Below, piece after piece: positions 62,735 to 64,000 of a stretch of 64,000 nt of DNA. The notes under the pieces were generated by a model, which worked only from the letters and a program-made list of their open reading frames with translations, was not told the origin of the DNA and did not search any database. This stretch comes from Bog-756 sp963831535 (lineage in GTDB: Bacteria > Actinomycetota > Acidimicrobiia > Acidimicrobiales > RAAP-2). Numbering within the stretch: position 1 is the first letter of the stretch; every line of letters starts with the position of its first letter. The stretch covers positions 248,001 through 312,000 of the forward strand of contig CAWHQP010000003.1 of NCBI GenBank assembly GCA_963831535.1. The letters run 5' to 3'. The position numbers and the translations under genes were made by a program.

Positions 62735-64000
62735 GTGAGCCTCCGCTCGCTTCCTGCCCTGCTGCGCAATGAGCCCGCCATGACGCGGGTCATCGGCGCG
62801 TCCAACGCCACCCTGGCCGTGGCCACCCCGGCCCAGGCATTCGTGCTGGCCGGTCTGGTGCGCCTGGGTTCGCGCCGCCCGGTGCTGGTCGTCACCCCGA
62901 CCGGGGCCTCGGCCGAGCAGTTGGCGCACGACCTCGAGGCCTTCACCCCGGGAGGCGCCCCGGGCCGGGTGGAGGTCTTTCCGGCTTGGGAGACCCTGCC
63001 CTTCGAACGGGTCAGCCCCGACGTCTCGACCATGGGCCACCGGCTGCGGCTCCTGTGGCAGCTCAGCGGGTCCGGGGGTGCCGCCGGGGGCGACGACGGC
63101 ACCGGGCGCCCCGACATCGTGGTGGCCCCGATCAAAGCCGTGCTGCAGCGGCTGGGACCGTTCCGGACGGCGGGCCGGCCGGTCACCGTGGCCAAGGGCG
63201 ACCGCGTCGACGTGCAGACGCTGGTGGGCGACTTGGTAGCCATGGGCTACCGGCGCGAGTCCATCGTGGAGCACCGCGGCGAGCTGGCCGTCCGCGGGGG
63301 GATCGTCGACGTCTTCCCCTCCACCGCCGACGAACCGGTGCGCATCGACCTGTGGGGTGACGAGGTCGATCGGCTGACCCGGTTCGACGTCTCCGATCAA
63401 CGCTCCATCGACGACCTGGGGGCGGTCGAGCTGTTCGGCTGTCGCGAGCTGGTCACCGACGAGGCCATGCGGGAACGGGCGGCCGGACTGGTGGGCTCCC
63501 AACCCTGGGGCCGCCACCAGTGGGAGCGACTGTCCGACGGCGAGCAGTTCGACGGCATGGAGTCGTGGCTGCCCTGGCTGGTCCCGTCCGAGGAGCTCAT
63601 CTGTGATCTGTTGGGAGAGGACGCCCTCGTGGTCCTCGTCGAACCCCGACGGGTGCGGGACCGGGCCGGCGAACTGCTGGAGGAGGAGGCGGCCCTGGCC
63701 GACGCCCTGGCGTCCACCTGGGGACTGGAGCGGGGCGACGATGCGCCCCGGCTGCATGTGCCCTTCGACCGCCTGCTCGCCGGCACCCCGGCGGGCGTGG
63801 TCTCCCTCGTGCCCTCGGCCGAGGGCCCCGACATCCCATTGGTCGAGTCGCGGGGTTGGGAGCCCATCCTGGGCGACGGGTCGAGGATGGCCGCACAGGT
63901 GGCCGCGCTGATCGGGGCGGACTACTCGGTGGTCCTGTGCTCGTCGTCGGTAGGCGGCGCCGAGCGGCTCTCGGCCATCCTGGCCGACGAGCAACTGGTC
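62735..64000 (+). CDS. mfd: Transcription-repair coupling factor Mfd, N-terminal part (cut by window edge)
   Basis: The frame is open for 422 codons to the window end. Residues ~1-330 form the UvrB-like module of Mfd: LVVTPTGASAEQLAHDLEAF, then VEVFPAWETLPFERVSPDVS, then RRESIVEHRGELAVRGGIVD and VFPSTADEPVRIDLWGDEVD. The RNA-polymerase-binding and RecG-like helicase domains lie beyond the window. Mfd removes RNA polymerase stalled at DNA damage and recruits UvrA. GTG 62735 is chosen for the TACCCT box six nt upstream. Its position after pth and the ABC genes matches the actinobacterial gene order. No frameshift is seen in this part. Confidence 0.95.
   Translation, partial: MSLRSLPALLRNEPAMTRVIGASNATLAVATPAQAFVLAGLVRLGSRRPVLVVTPTGASAEQLAHDLEAFTPGGAPGRVEVFPAWETLPFERVSPDVSTMGHRLRLLWQLSGSGGAAGGDDGTGRPDIVVAPIKAVLQRLGPFRTAGRPVTVAKGDRVDVQTLVGDLVAMGYRRESIVEHRGELAVRGGIVDVFPSTADEPVRIDLWGDEVDRLTRFDVSDQRSIDDLGAVELFGCRELVTDEAMRERAAGLVGSQPWGRHQWERLSDGEQFDGMESWLPWLVPSEELICDLLGEDALVVLVEPRRVRDRAGELLEEEAALADALASTWGLERGDDAPRLHVPFDRLLAGTPAGVVSLVPSAEGPDIPLVESRGWEPILGDGSRMAAQVAALIGADYSVVLCSSSVGGAERLSAILADEQLV

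Overview
The window is high-GC DNA from an actinomycete-type bacterium, most likely from the class Acidimicrobiia or a near relative. Three things point there. First, it carries both small actinobacterial ribosomal proteins, bL37 (27 aa) and bS22 (33 aa). Second, it keeps the gene order rsmI, metG, tatD, (rpf/rlpA position), rsmA, ispE, glmU, prs, rplY, pth, mfd, known from mycobacteria and other actinobacteria, although here it is interrupted by about 20 kb. Third, many genes appear to be leaderless, with a TANNNT -10 box only 6-10 nt before the start codon. The class assignment is inference.

Layout. 0-8 kb: the end of an MFS exporter, a large membrane protein, a frameshifted acyl-CoA dehydrogenase, and a metal-transport pair (a PRC-barrel/MgtE_N/CBS protein plus an NRAMP-like transporter with altered metal motifs). 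8-19.3 kb: a surface-glycan region with a GT4 glycosyltransferase, methyltransferase and toroid-fold cassette, two kinds of polytopic membrane protein, a glycine-rich lipoprotein, a second methyltransferase and a GT2-methyltransferase fusion. Two paralogous ~600-aa membrane proteins bracket this region. 19-27.6 kb: housekeeping genes (a TMEM165-type cation transporter, aminopeptidase N, a PfkB kinase, a GDPD, bL37, DUF192, rsmI, NUDIX). 27.7-37.5 kb: metG, tatD, an RlpA-like gene, rsmA, ispE, bS22, an MprAB-like two-component system, tRNA-Gln and typA.

37.5-47.1 kb is the most distinctive part: a one-strand cluster of six type IV prepilin-like or PilX-like proteins, several joined by ATGA overlaps. 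One is a ~1,067-residue protein with an N-terminal prepilin segment followed by nine paired-cysteine repeats of a probable beta-propeller. No pilus motor, platform or peptidase gene is in the window, so this looks like a minor-pilin/tip cluster served by machinery elsewhere. 47.3-54.1 kb is a catabolic operon (carboxyltransferase, biotin carboxylase/BCCP, AtuA-like DUF1446 protein, acyl-CoA dehydrogenase) of the Atu/Liu type for branched or terpenoid acyl-CoAs. 54.3-64 kb returns to housekeeping genes (glmU-like, prs, HAD hydrolase, rplY, pth, an ABC exporter, start of mfd), with two broken toxin-antitoxin modules flanking the ABC exporter.

Many genes are interrupted by one-base frameshifts, mostly +1, while the protein sequence on each side stays clearly in-family. 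They are dense at 3.6-8.1 kb, absent at 8.2-26 kb and scattered afterwards. Consensus sequencing error is the simplest explanation, so the broken genes are annotated over their full inferred span.
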